In this document: piece by piece, positions 16,339 to 25,065 of the stretch
Position numbering within the stretch: the stretch's first letter is position 1
How the letters are laid out: the number at the start of each line of letters is the position of its first letter
DNA from: DAOUMF01 sp034408935
GTDB taxonomy: Bacteria > Chloroflexota > Dehalococcoidia > SM23-28-2 > RBG-16-64-32
NCBI GenBank assembly: GCA_034408935.1
Contig: DAOUMV010000014.1
Location: 62,001 to 126,000 of the forward strand
Reading direction: 5' to 3'
Length of the DNA: 64,000 nucleotides
The notes under the pieces: generated by a model
Told to the model about the DNA's origin: nothing
Seen by the model: the letters and a program-made list of their open reading frames with translations, nothing else
Database searches by the model: none
Translations under genes and position numbers: made by a program

Positions 16339-16823
16339 CCCTGCGCGAGGCCACCGACGCTGACCTCCGCCCCTTCCACGCCCTCGCCATCAAGGTCTGG
16401 AGCCAGCTCGGCGTCGCCTTCGACCCTGACTTCGCCCGCTTCCGCCGCATCCGTGACGGCCGCCACCGCATCGTCGTCCTCTGGCAGGACGACCAGCTCG
16501 TCGCCGCCCTCGTCGCCATCCCCATCGCCACCGACCGAGGCCCCGGCTTCGAGATCAAAGCCTTCGTCGTCGACCAGGACCTCCAAGACAAGACTACCCT
16601 CCTCGACGCCCTCAGCCTCTACGCCATGAACATCGCCCTCGCCGAGGGCCGCACCATCGTCGTCAGCCACCGTCCCCGCCGCATCGCCGGCACCGTCTAC
16701 GGCCGCGACAAGCTCGGCATGGACACCACCCGGGGCGACGACGCATACATCCACCAGATCGGCTACGCCCCCGACATGATGGCCCGCATCTTCCAGCGGC
16801 ACCCCGAATGGCAATTACCCTAG
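16320..16823 (+). CDS. Acetyltransferase-like (GNAT fold) protein of the capsid cassette
   Basis: This 167-residue protein begins MAMRSLTLREATDADL, the usual first strand and helix of a GNAT N-acetyltransferase. Central strands (IVVLWQDDQLVAALVAIPI, GFEIKAFVVD) match the fold, but a clear acetyl-CoA pyrophosphate loop (Q/RxxGxG/A) is not obvious, so activity is uncertain. The start codon lies inside the end of the preceding gene and its stop lies inside the next, giving three overlapping genes. A second Met two codons on is an alternative start. Small acetyltransferase-like proteins are found in phage structural clusters. Confidence 0.6.
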   Translation: MAMRSLTLREATDADLRPFHALAIKVWSQLGVAFDPDFARFRRIRDGRHRIVVLWQDDQLVAALVAIPIATDRGPGFEIKAFVVDQDLQDKTTLLDALSLYAMNIALAEGRTIVVSHRPRRIAGTVYGRDKLGMDTTRGDDAYIHQIGYAPDMMARIFQRHPEWQLP

Positions 16824-17689
16824 TCCACGACTGCGACGTGGAGCGCCGCGCCAGCCCCACCGCCCTCAACGGCGACTGGCGCGACTGCTACCTCGAAGAA
16901 CTCGGCGCCAACAACACCCACGACGGCACGCAGATCGCCGCCGGCATCCAGAACGTCGCTGGCAAGAACTACAACGAGCGCAGGGCCCTGCTCCTCTTCA
17001 ACCTCACCAAGTTCATCCCCGCCGGTGCCACCATCACCACCGCCGTCTGGCACTTCTACGTCCTCTCCACCACAACCACCGGCTTCATGACCTTCACCGC
17101 CTACCGCATCCGCCGCCACGACTGGAAGGAGGACGAGGCCACCTGGAACGCCTTCAAGGAACCCTGGGACTCCGGCGACGCCGAGAGTGGGGGCAACAAC
17201 ACGCTCACCGACACCGACAAGTCCTGGACCACCGACGAATGGAAGAACATGTGGGTCCGCATCACCGCCGGCACCGGTGCCGGGCAGTTCCGCACCGTCA
17301 CCGGAAACAACGGCACTACCCTCACCGTAACCCCCAACTGGGCCACCAACCCCGACAGCACCAGCCTCTACGTCGTCGGCCAGCTCTGGCAAGGCGCCGG
17401 CGCCTCCAACACCGCCCAGGACCGCGACCAGTCCGTCTCCGCTGCCCTCGGCCCGCTGAACACCACCGGCTGGAAGGCCAAGACCGTCACCGCCCTCGTC
17501 ACCGACGCCTGGAGCAACCGCAGCGGCATCTGCACCTTCATCGTCGAGCGCACTGACACCCTCACCACCACCGTCGGCGAAGCCTACATCGACGCCAAGA
17601 ACGCCTATCCCTACGCCCCCGAGCGCGTCCACCACCTGCGCGTCACCTACGCCCTCGACGGCAAGACGTTCCAGGTCATGGTCCGCTAG
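16808..17689 (+). CDS. DNRLRE-like beta-sandwich protein of the capsid cassette
   Basis: This 293-residue protein has a DNRLRE-like domain: NERRALLLFNLTKFIPAGA, the TTAVWHFYVLSTTT strands and the HDWKEDEATWN motif. A later segment carries TNPDSTSLYVVGQLW. DNRLRE domains are usually extracellular beta-sandwiches of surface proteins and some phage fibres. There is no signal peptide, so release as part of a particle is plausible (inference). Its first 16 bases overlap the acetyltransferase-like gene. The 241 bases after its stop hold no gene that I can see. Confidence 0.65.
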   Translation: MAITLVHDCDVERRASPTALNGDWRDCYLEELGANNTHDGTQIAAGIQNVAGKNYNERRALLLFNLTKFIPAGATITTAVWHFYVLSTTTTGFMTFTAYRIRRHDWKEDEATWNAFKEPWDSGDAESGGNNTLTDTDKSWTTDEWKNMWVRITAGTGAGQFRTVTGNNGTTLTVTPNWATNPDSTSLYVVGQLWQGAGASNTAQDRDQSVSAALGPLNTTGWKAKTVTALVTDAWSNRSGICTFIVERTDTLTTTVGEAYIDAKNAYPYAPERVHHLRVTYALDGKTFQVMVR

Positions 17690-17930
17690 CACGACACATG
17701 CCTGCATTGAGCGAAATGAAATGATCGGTCCACTCGCCACCGCCCACGCCCACCTCGCGGCCGTTGTGATCAGGCCACCACCCAGACCGATCTCACGCTC
17801 GCCCAGCGAGCCGTCGTGCCCTATTCCAGCCCAGTGAGACCGGCCTGTTCGGGAGTCCTGGACAGCGTTGCGCCGGAGGCACATCAGCCTCCAGCTCAAC
17901 GGGACAAGTCAAGAACGAAGGGAATAAGAG

Positions 17931-18566
17931 ATGAACCTAAGTGACATGCGCGACCGCCTGCGCAAGGACCTGCACGACGAGGATGCTGCCAACCAGCGCT
18001 GGACAGATGCTGAGCTGGACCGCCACATCGGGCGCGCCGTCCGCGAATTCAGCCTCTCGGTGCCGCTGGAGACGAAGGCCACCCTCAGCGCTACCGCCGA
18101 TAGCCGTGACCTATCTGTCGCCGGACTTGCCGATCTGGTGGCCATCGAGGCGGTGGAGTACCCGGTGGGCAACTACCCGCCCTCCTACGTGCCCTTCTCC
18201 GTCTGGCTCTCCACCCTCACCATGCTCATCGACTCGCCCCCCGACGCCGTCGAGGATGTCGATGTCTACTACACCAAGCTCCATACCCTGGACGCGACGA
18301 CATCGACGCTGCCCGCGCGGTTCGAGGACGTAGTAGCGACGGGAGCCGCCGCCTACGCCGCCCTGGAGTGGGCTTCCTTCGCGACCAACCGGGTGAACGT
18401 AGGCGGGCAGGACGTCTGGCGCGACTACCTGACGTGGGGCCAACAGCGGCTGGCAGAGTTCCAGCGGGCGCTGGCCCGCCACGGCCGCCGCAACACCGTC
18501 CGCGTGCGGCAGCTCTACCGCGCGGCCACCACGCCCGTGGACCAGTCGACGGTCACGGGGCCGTAG
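17931..18566 (+). CDS. Phage head-tail connector-like protein
   Basis: This 211-residue mostly helical protein begins MNLSDMRDRLRKDLHDEDAANQRWTDAEL..., the N-terminal pattern of phage adaptor or connector proteins that join head and tail. The C-terminus is Arg-rich. AAGGGA lies nine bases before the ATG. It is separated from the overlapping upstream trio by 241 bases but shares their strand and C-ending codons. It closes the cassette; the next gene is on the opposite strand. The assignment rests on the N-terminal pattern and context only. Confidence 0.55.
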   Translation: MNLSDMRDRLRKDLHDEDAANQRWTDAELDRHIGRAVREFSLSVPLETKATLSATADSRDLSVAGLADLVAIEAVEYPVGNYPPSYVPFSVWLSTLTMLIDSPPDAVEDVDVYYTKLHTLDATTSTLPARFEDVVATGAAAYAALEWASFATNRVNVGGQDVWRDYLTWGQQRLAEFQRALARHGRRNTVRVRQLYRAATTPVDQSTVTGP

Positions 18567-18571
18567 TAGGT

Positions 18572-18991
18572 CTAAGTGGCGGGGAGGGCGCCCAGTTGCT
18601 CCATCATCGACGCGGTGTCCGTGACGCCCCAGTGCTCGGCTAGCTTGCCGGCGGCGAAGCGGACGATGTCGATCGTGGGTACGTTCACCCTCTTGCCAGT
18701 AGCGGCGATTCCGGCGAACTCGCCCTGATGAGTGCCGGTCATGGTGGCGCGCGCCACCACCTTGTCCCGCTCAGCGATGAGGTCGTCTACGTTCATGCGT
18801 AGGTCGGGAAAGCCGGTGCGTAGCAACGAGAAGAACTGCTTGACGCCCTCGCGACCGGTGGCGAGGCCGGGAAACGCCTCGTGATCGACGAAGTCCGGCG
18901 AGGCGAGTTCGTCGATCGCGTTCAGGTTGCCGCCGTTCACGACCTCGTCGTAGAAGCGTCGCATCAGGGCCTTGTTCTGTTCGACGGACAT
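18572..18991 (-). CDS. SnoaL-like ester cyclase / NTF2-fold protein
   Basis: This 139-residue protein has the standard length and pattern of SnoaL-like polyketide-cyclase proteins: NKALMRRFYDEVVNGGNLNAIDELASPDFVDH, FFSLLRTGFPDL, and an end with WGVTDTASMMEQLG. Many members are small-molecule isomerases or binding proteins of unknown substrate. GGGAGG lies four bases before the ATG at 18991. It sits 26 bases after the EtfD-like gene on the same strand, so the two may be co-transcribed. Confidence 0.85.
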   Translation of the reverse strand: MSVEQNKALMRRFYDEVVNGGNLNAIDELASPDFVDHEAFPGLATGREGVKQFFSLLRTGFPDLRMNVDDLIAERDKVVARATMTGTHQGEFAGIAATGKRVNVPTIDIVRFAAGKLAEHWGVTDTASMMEQLGALPAT

Positions 18992-19017
18992 CGAGCCTCC
19001 CTCGACTGGATTCGAGG

Positions 19018-21090
19018 TTAAGAGCCTTCTTCGCCGGGCGGCTCGGCCGTCGCCGCCGGCGCCGGCCCGCTGTAGGCCACCGACATGTCCAGCAGCTCCG
19101 CCAGGTCGAGTACCTGCATCTCGCGCTCCGCCGCTTGTGGCACCGCGCCCACGCCGTCCTCGAACATCTGCATGCAGAAGGGGCAGGCCACGGCGATGAT
19201 GTCCGCGCCGGTCTCCGCCGCCTCCTCCGTCCGCGCCTGGTTGATGCGCTGGCCGCGGCTCTCCTCCATCCATGCGTGGAAGCCGCCGGCCCCGCAACAG
19301 AACCCCTCCTTCCTCCGGCGCGTCATCTCCTGCGCCTTCGCTCCCGTAGAAGCGAGGACACTGCGCGGCTCCTCCGTGATGTCGTTGTGGCGCGCCAGAT
19401 AGCAGGGGTCATGATATGTAGCGATCTTCCCCGATAGACCGTTCCCAGACTGGGTCCTCAGCTTCCCCTCGGCCACGAGCCGCTGCAGTAGCACCGAGTG
19501 GTGGGTCACCTCGTAGTTGCCGTCCAGCTGCGGGTACTCGTGCTTCATGGTGTTGAAGCAGTGCGGGCACATGGTGATGAGCTTGTGCACGCCCTTGGCC
19601 TTGAACACCTCAATGTTGGCCTGAGCCTGCATCTGGAACAGGTACTCGTTTCCCGAGCGGCGCGCCGGGTCGCCGGAGCACCCCTCCTCGTTGCCCAGCA
19701 CGCCAAAGCTGACGCCCGCCTCCAGTAGCAGCCGCGCCGTGGCCTTGGTCACCTTGACGTTGCGCTCCTGGAGGGCGCCGGTGCAGCCCACCCACAGCAA
19801 GTACTCCTGGCTGCCGTCAAACACGGGAACCTCCGTCCCTTCCGCCGCCATCTCCTCCATCCACGTGGTGCGGGTGAGCTGCGTCCCCCGCCAGGGGTGG
19901 CCCCTCTGCTCTAGCTGCGTCAGGGTGGCCTGCGCCGTCTCCGGCATGTTCGATTCCTCCATCACCAGGTAGCGGCGCATGTCGATGATGGTGGGCACGT
20001 GCTCGATGAACACCGGGCACTCGTACATGCACGCCCCACACGTTACGCAGTCCCATATCGGCTCGAAGCCGACGCCCTCGATCAGCGGCGTCGGCTGCTC
20101 CGGCCGGTGAGTCGTGGGCGACAGGCGCGGCACCTGCTCCTCCAGGAGGTGGCGGATGTCTGAGATGACCTCCTTCGGCGAGAGCAGCTTGCCGGTGATG
20201 TTGGCCGGGCAGGCGGCGGTGCAGCGGCCGCACTCCGTGCACGTGTAGGAGTCCAGCATCTGCTTCCAGGTGAACGCCTCCAGCTTGCCCGCCCCGAAGC
20301 TCTCCGCCGTCTCGAAGTCCTTGATGGGCCGGAGGATGCCGGTGGGCTCGAGGCGGCGGAAGAAGACGTTGAACGCGATGGTGAGGACGTGGGAGTGCTT
20401 GGAGTACGGCAGGTAGACCAGGAATACCAGGAAGGTCACAAGATGCGAGTACCACCAGGCGACATGGAACAGCTCCATTCCCTGGCCGGTGAAGCCGATC
20501 TCATCCCACAGCTCCGCGAAACCATAGGCCACGAACGACGCCCACTCGTGGTTGGGGCGATCGAGGGCGATCTCCGCGCTGTTAGCGAATACGTCGGTCA
20601 CCATCATCCAGGCGATCAGACCTAGGAGGATCCAGCCGTCGATGTTCAGGGTCATCCGCTGCGGCCGCCAGATGAGGCGCTGCCATGCCGCCATGAGGAC
20701 CCCAACGATGACGAGCACGTTGAAGGCGTCCATCACCGGTCGCCAGCCTACGGTGTAGATGTCGCCGAGGGCACTCTCCAGACTGATGTCCTCGTGGATA
20801 CCGTTGAGCAGGAAGTTCAGGGTGCGCACCTGGAGGACAAGAAAGCCCCAGAAGATGAGGAGATGCAGGGTACCGGAGTACCAGTACTTGGGCCGCGCTA
20901 TCCGGGCGTTGCCCAGCACAAAGGGGATGAGGCCCAGGGCCCGCCGGATCGGCTCGCCGAAGCGGTTGATCCACTGGCCCCGCGTGAGCCAGTGGAATCG
21001 TATCCCCGTCGAATAGATGAAGAAGGCTATGAAGCCGAAGAAAGTGATCGCGTAGAAGAGGTTGCCCGGGAACTCGGTGGATGGTGCCAT
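19018..21090 (-). CDS. EtfD-like membrane Fe-S oxidoreductase (electron-transfer flavoprotein:quinone type)
   Basis: This 690-residue protein has an N-terminal membrane domain of about five to six helices with several His. Two [4Fe-4S] ferredoxin motifs follow (CTECGRCTAACP and CVTCGACMYECP), then two CCG domains (CTGALQ, GCSGDPARR, CPHCFN; HDPCYLARHN, EGFCCGAGG, CPFCMQ) that bind a non-cubane cluster in the heterodisulfide-reductase family. This layout matches mycobacterial EtfD, which passes electrons from reduced ETF to menaquinone during fatty-acid oxidation. Two acyl-CoA dehydrogenases in the window fit that role, though ETF genes are not present. GAGGGG precedes the ATG at 21090. Confidence 0.85.
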   Translation of the reverse strand: MAPSTEFPGNLFYAITFFGFIAFFIYSTGIRFHWLTRGQWINRFGEPIRRALGLIPFVLGNARIARPKYWYSGTLHLLIFWGFLVLQVRTLNFLLNGIHEDISLESALGDIYTVGWRPVMDAFNVLVIVGVLMAAWQRLIWRPQRMTLNIDGWILLGLIAWMMVTDVFANSAEIALDRPNHEWASFVAYGFAELWDEIGFTGQGMELFHVAWWYSHLVTFLVFLVYLPYSKHSHVLTIAFNVFFRRLEPTGILRPIKDFETAESFGAGKLEAFTWKQMLDSYTCTECGRCTAACPANITGKLLSPKEVISDIRHLLEEQVPRLSPTTHRPEQPTPLIEGVGFEPIWDCVTCGACMYECPVFIEHVPTIIDMRRYLVMEESNMPETAQATLTQLEQRGHPWRGTQLTRTTWMEEMAAEGTEVPVFDGSQEYLLWVGCTGALQERNVKVTKATARLLLEAGVSFGVLGNEEGCSGDPARRSGNEYLFQMQAQANIEVFKAKGVHKLITMCPHCFNTMKHEYPQLDGNYEVTHHSVLLQRLVAEGKLRTQSGNGLSGKIATYHDPCYLARHNDITEEPRSVLASTGAKAQEMTRRRKEGFCCGAGGFHAWMEESRGQRINQARTEEAAETGADIIAVACPFCMQMFEDGVGAVPQAAEREMQVLDLAELLDMSVAYSGPAPAATAEPPGEEGS

Positions 21091-21244
21091 GTCACCCCTC
21101 GATTTGCATGGGGCCCGCTTCCTAAACTCGCGACCCAATGATAGCGGCGAGCCTATCGACGGTCAAACGAAAGGCGGGCCTGGCTGCAGGCCCTCCGGTC
21201 ACTGTAGTATGGTATACGCACCCCGGATGCTGTGGAGGTGGCGC

Positions 21245-22459
21245 ATGTCTATGCCTCTGGCCATCGAAGGTGGCACGCCGGTACGGCAAAAGCCTTTCCC
21301 ATCTTGGCCAATCCACGATGAGCAGGAGGTACGGGCCGTCCGCGAAGTGCTCGAAAGCGGGAACTGGGGGGGCTTCCCATCGCCCGACCGGGCCGCTCAG
21401 TTCGCCCAAGCATTCGCCTCCTATCACACCGCACGCTACGGCATCTGCACTACCAGCGGCACGACAGCGCTCCAGGTCGCCCTGAAAGCGGCCAGCGTCG
21501 GGCCCGGCGACGAGGTGATCGTCCCTGCTCTCACCTTCATGGCGACAGCGGCCGCTGCCCTGTACATCGGCGCCGTCCCCGTCTTCGTTGATATCGATCC
21601 CGACACGTGGTGCCTCGACCCGGATGAGCTTGAGAAGACAGCCTCCGAGCGGACGAGGGCCGTTGTCCCCGTCCATCTCGGCTCTCGCATGGCCGATATG
21701 GACCGAATCATGGCGCTGGCGCGGAGACACGGAATCCCGGTGATCGAGGATTGCGCCCACATGCACGGCGGCTTCTGGCGAGACAAAGGCGCCGGCTCTA
21801 TCGGCGACTTGGGCTGCTTCAGCTTTCAGAGCACGAAGCTCATGACCGCCGGGGAGGGGGGCATAACCCTGACCAGCGACGAGGGGTTGGAGGAGCGCTG
21901 CCAGTCCTACATCAACTGCGGTCGCGTAAGGCCTAGCGATCGGCATGTCTCACCGCAGGAAATCCTCGGCTGGAACCTCCGCACGACGGAGCTTCAGGCA
22001 GCCATTCTCCTCGTCCACCTCAAGCGGCTGCCGCAGCAGGTGAAGGTGCGGGCGGAGAATGCGCGCTACCTCACTGACCGCCTGGGGGAGATTGAGGGCG
22101 TCGCAACCCTCAAGGAGGACGAGCGGATGACGGTCCGGTCGGGATACGGGTTCTACTTCAAGTACTGCCCGGAGGTCTGTGGCAACGTCCCCCGCGATAC
22201 ATTCGTCGCGGCCCTCCAAGCGGAAGGTATCCCTGCCTCCGGCGCTTTCTACGAGCCGGTGTACAGGAGCCCCCTGTTCGGCTGGCGCGACGCGCCGATC
22301 CAAGTGGACTATAGCGAAACCCACTGCCCGGTGGCTGAGCGCGCCGCCTATATGGAGAGCGTCTGGCTTCCTCACGAGCTCTTCCTGGGCACCCGTCAGG
22401 AGATGGACGACATCGCCGCCGCGATCGAGAAGGTGACGGCGGCGTGGCGGGTTGAGTAG
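21245..22459 (+). CDS. DegT/DnrJ/EryC1-family PLP aminotransferase
   Basis: This 404-residue protein is close to the family length. It shows the N-terminal PSWPIHDEQEVRAVREVLESG, the cofactor-binding TSGTTALQVALKA, VIVPALTFMATAAA, VIEDCAHMHGG and the PLP lysine in SFQSTKLMTAGEGG. The family transfers an amino group to keto-sugars or, in AHBA-synthase relatives, to aminodeoxycyclitols. No sugar or antibiotic genes are nearby, so the substrate is unknown. GGAGG lies six bases before the ATG at 21245. It is divergent from the EtfD-like gene. Confidence 0.9.
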   Translation: MSMPLAIEGGTPVRQKPFPSWPIHDEQEVRAVREVLESGNWGGFPSPDRAAQFAQAFASYHTARYGICTTSGTTALQVALKAASVGPGDEVIVPALTFMATAAAALYIGAVPVFVDIDPDTWCLDPDELEKTASERTRAVVPVHLGSRMADMDRIMALARRHGIPVIEDCAHMHGGFWRDKGAGSIGDLGCFSFQSTKLMTAGEGGITLTSDEGLEERCQSYINCGRVRPSDRHVSPQEILGWNLRTTELQAAILLVHLKRLPQQVKVRAENARYLTDRLGEIEGVATLKEDERMTVRSGYGFYFKYCPEVCGNVPRDTFVAALQAEGIPASGAFYEPVYRSPLFGWRDAPIQVDYSETHCPVAERAAYMESVWLPHELFLGTRQEMDDIAAAIEKVTAAWRVE

Positions 22460-22646
22460 CGCCCGGGCTCCTATCCCCGTCGGCATCAACCGAAGGGATC
22501 CGGAGGGAGGGTCTCCCCTTCGACGGCGCACAACAGGCGAAGGTACCGATTGACACGTGGGGATTGATGCGCCATGCCCGGAGCTTGGTCCTGCCTGACG
22601 ACCGCCGGTGACCCCCACCACCACGACCGACTATAATCAACCCGCC

Positions 22647-23873
22647 ATGGCCATCGACATCCGCCCCGTAGCCGAGGAAGATCTCGGCCGCGCCCACTTC
22701 ATCATGGCCTATTCCTTCACCTCCGACCGCTCCCATGAGGCCCGCGAGCGGCTGAAGCATGTGGAGGCTATGGGCCCCACCATCGCCCTGTACGAGGACG
22801 GCCAGATGGCGGCCTGCCTCCGCATCCTCCCCCTCCGCATGTTGATCCACGGTGCCTCCATCCCCCTCGCCGGCGTCTCCAGCGTCGCATGCCTCCCCGA
22901 ACACCGCCGCAAGGGCTACGCCGGCCAGCTCCTGCAACACGCACTCGCCCTCATGAGAGAGCAGGGCCAACCGCTGTCATCCCTGTGGACCCCGCACCCA
23001 ACCCTCTACCGCCGCTACGGCTGGATGATCGCCTCCAGCGCCCTCCGCTACTCGTTCGATCCTAAGGACATCGCTCCGGCCAATCCCGCCCCGCCCGAAG
23101 GCTCCGCCTACCGCGTCACCGAAGAAGACTGGCCCACTGTCGCCGGGGTGTACAGGCGATTCGCCGCGCCCCGCAACGGCTACCTGGATCGCGACGAGCA
23201 ATGGTGGAAGGAGGCGTTCTTCCGCCGCCTGTACGACGAGAAGCGCCGCCCAAACGACGTGGCCGTGTGGGCGGACGGGAAAGGCCAGCCCCGCGGCTAC
23301 CTGGCGTACTTCAGCGCCCGCGAGCACCGCTTGGCCGGCCCACCCAGCGACAGCCTAGCCCTCCAGGAGTTTGTCGCGTTGGACAGCGCCGCCTATCTTG
23401 GGCTCCTTCGCTATCTCCTCGCCCACGACCTGGCCGAGGAGATCGCCTGGTTCGGTCCCATCGACGAGCCGTTCATCGCCGCCATCGACGAGCCTGGGAG
23501 GGTCAAGCGGGCGCACCACTACGGCTTCATGCTGCGCATCGTCGACCTGGAGAAGGCTATCGCCGCGCGGCCGCCTTCCGCGGAGACCCTTGAAGGCTCC
23601 TTCACCGTCCACATCGCCGATCCGTCCGCGCCCTGGAACCGGGACCTCTGGCGCATCGGGTGCTCCGATGGACGGCTGGCGGCCTCCAAGGCGGACGGCA
23701 CTCCCGACCTCTCCACGGACGCTGCCGCCTTCGCCGCCATGTACAACGGCTTCCTCCGGCCCAGCGAGGCCGCCCGCTCCGGTCTGGCCGAGGTCAGCGA
23801 CCCCAAGGCCGCCGCCCTCGCCGACCGCATACTGGCGGCAGACTATCCGCCGTACTCATCTGAGTTCTTCTAG
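22647..23873 (+). CDS. Eis-like GNAT acetyltransferase with SCP2-type C-terminal domain
   Basis: This 408-residue protein begins MAIDIRPVAEEDLGRAHFIM. It has an N-terminal GNAT domain with the acetyl-CoA loop in EHRRKGYAGQLL, a second GNAT-like domain, and a C-terminal SCP2-like domain ending in ILAADYPPYSSEFF. This is the Eis architecture; Eis acetylates amines such as aminoglycosides and protein lysines. The substrate here is unknown. TATAAT at 22632-22637 ends nine bases before the ATG, and no Shine-Dalgarno sequence is present, so the message is predicted to be leaderless. Confidence 0.88.
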   Translation: MAIDIRPVAEEDLGRAHFIMAYSFTSDRSHEARERLKHVEAMGPTIALYEDGQMAACLRILPLRMLIHGASIPLAGVSSVACLPEHRRKGYAGQLLQHALALMREQGQPLSSLWTPHPTLYRRYGWMIASSALRYSFDPKDIAPANPAPPEGSAYRVTEEDWPTVAGVYRRFAAPRNGYLDRDEQWWKEAFFRRLYDEKRRPNDVAVWADGKGQPRGYLAYFSAREHRLAGPPSDSLALQEFVALDSAAYLGLLRYLLAHDLAEEIAWFGPIDEPFIAAIDEPGRVKRAHHYGFMLRIVDLEKAIAARPPSAETLEGSFTVHIADPSAPWNRDLWRIGCSDGRLAASKADGTPDLSTDAAAFAAMYNGFLRPSEAARSGLAEVSDPKAAALADRILAADYPPYSSEFF

Positions 23874-23936
23874 ACGAAGTGCGAGCGGTCCGCGCGTTTG
23901 CGTTTCGTTCCGGCCCTGCGGTAGTCTGACAGGGCG

Positions 23937-24245
23937 ATGGCTTCCCCCCGAGAGAAACTGCAAGGTCGGCTGGAGGTGCTGGCGGGTCTGCGCGGCCGCG
24001 GTCCCGTCTCCTACGACTACGGCCAGTGGGTGGACGGGACGCATCGCCTCCTAGTTACCCTTTTCGGAGAGGAGTCGCCCCAGACCGGGGGATTCCTGGA
24101 GGTGGTAGGTGAAGGCGCGGAAGCCCGCGGCTGGGGCCTGCCTCTAGCGCCGGGAAACCCCTGGGGCATGCAGGCCCGTCTGGATCGCGCTGAGGACTAC
24201 CTGCGGGACGTGCTCGCCTCTGTAGGAGAGAAGTCCAAAGCTTAG
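23937..24245 (+). CDS. Small conserved-looking protein, function unknown
   Basis: A 102-residue frame starts 63 bases after the Eis-like gene. It has a helical N-terminus, a central aromatic segment (VSYDYGQWVDGTHRLLVTLFGEE) and a C-terminal helix (LDRAEDYLRDVLASV). No motif is recognised. A possible promoter is TTGCGT (23898-23903) with TAGTCT (23922-23927), the latter ending nine bases before the ATG, the same spacing as other predicted leaderless genes here. It may instead be co-transcribed with the gene before it. Confidence 0.6.
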   Translation: MASPREKLQGRLEVLAGLRGRGPVSYDYGQWVDGTHRLLVTLFGEESPQTGGFLEVVGEGAEARGWGLPLAPGNPWGMQARLDRAEDYLRDVLASVGEKSKA

Positions 24246-24937
24246 GTGGGGGCCGCCTTAGCCCGCGCCGCCGCCACTACCAGCTCCGCTCCCACCTCAT
24301 AGGTGAGGTGCGAGGTCTCCAGCGTGATGTCGTACAGCGTCGGGTCGTTCACGTCCACCTTCCAGAACTTCCGGTAGAACGCGAGTCGCGCCCGATCGCT
24401 GTCCTGGGTCCGCCGCGCCGCTTCCTCCTGCGATATCCCGTCGCGGTCGGCGAGGCGCTCGATGCGCAGCTCCTGAGGGGCGAGGGTCAGGACATGCAGC
24501 GCCCCCGGCAGGTCGCGCAGGATCATCTGGCTACCTCGCCCTAGCACCACGACATCCCCTCGCTCACCCAGATCGCGGATGATCGCCGTCACCGTCTTCA
24601 TGTAGAGGGAGTCGCTGACCTGCGGCTCTTCGCGCTCCACGGCCATCTCCGCGTAGGTGCGGCCTAGCAGGACCTCCAGCCCGCTGGCGCCGGTCAAGGG
24701 GTCGCCCGCGGCGGCGGAGCGCTCCAGGAAGCCCCGAAGGACCGAGGCCAGACGCTCGCCCAGGCTGGAGCAGCGCTCGTCGTGGCAGGCCACGACGTCC
24801 ACGGGGACACCAAGGCGCCTAGCGGCGTCGACCAGGAGTTGCTGGTCGACGTAGTCGGTTCCAAGCAGGGATGCCACGGCCCGCCCGATCTCGCGGGCGC
24901 CGCTGGCGATCGTCCCGGACATGGTCACTACCGGCAT
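24242..24937 (-). CDS. Cytidylate kinase-like family protein
   Basis: This 231-residue protein opens with VTMSGTIASGAREIGRAVA, the GSGG-type P-loop variant of the cytidylate kinase-like family, followed by YVDQQLLVDAARRLGV, DVVVLGRGSQMILRD and a LID-like RERLADRDGISQEEAARRTQDSDRAR segment. These are the marks of a P-loop kinase related to CMP kinase, but the family lacks a proven substrate. GGAGGAG lies five bases before the ATG at 24937. Its promoter is TTGACA/TATACT at 24997-25024, with a leader of about 54 bases. It overlaps the upstream plus-strand gene end by four bases. Confidence 0.82.
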   Translation of the reverse strand: MPVVTMSGTIASGAREIGRAVASLLGTDYVDQQLLVDAARRLGVPVDVVACHDERCSSLGERLASVLRGFLERSAAAGDPLTGASGLEVLLGRTYAEMAVEREEPQVSDSLYMKTVTAIIRDLGERGDVVVLGRGSQMILRDLPGALHVLTLAPQELRIERLADRDGISQEEAARRTQDSDRARLAFYRKFWKVDVNDPTLYDITLETSHLTYEVGAELVVAAARAKAAPT

Positions 24938-24996
24938 CTCTGCTCCTCCTCCACCCTCCCAACTGCGCCTCCAGCCGCGCCCCCAGAGGCGCCACC

Positions 24997-25024
24997 AGTA
25001 TACAGCCCACTGCCGCCCTGTCAA
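24997..25024 (-). promoter_or_regulatory. Promoter of the cytidylate kinase-like gene
   Basis: TTGACA (25024-25019) and TATACT (25002-24997) are 16 bases apart on the minus strand. It lies directly beside the divergent acyltransferase gene, whose -10 (TACAAT, 25051-25056) is only 27 bases away. Confidence 0.65.
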
Positions 25025-25065
25025 GAGGACGGCTGGGAAGCCCATTCGGTTACAATTGGGCTGCC

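Noticed and set aside
17690..17930. Possible tRNA or extra gene in the gap before the connector-like gene
   Set aside because: No cloverleaf, start site or protein-like frame is visible.
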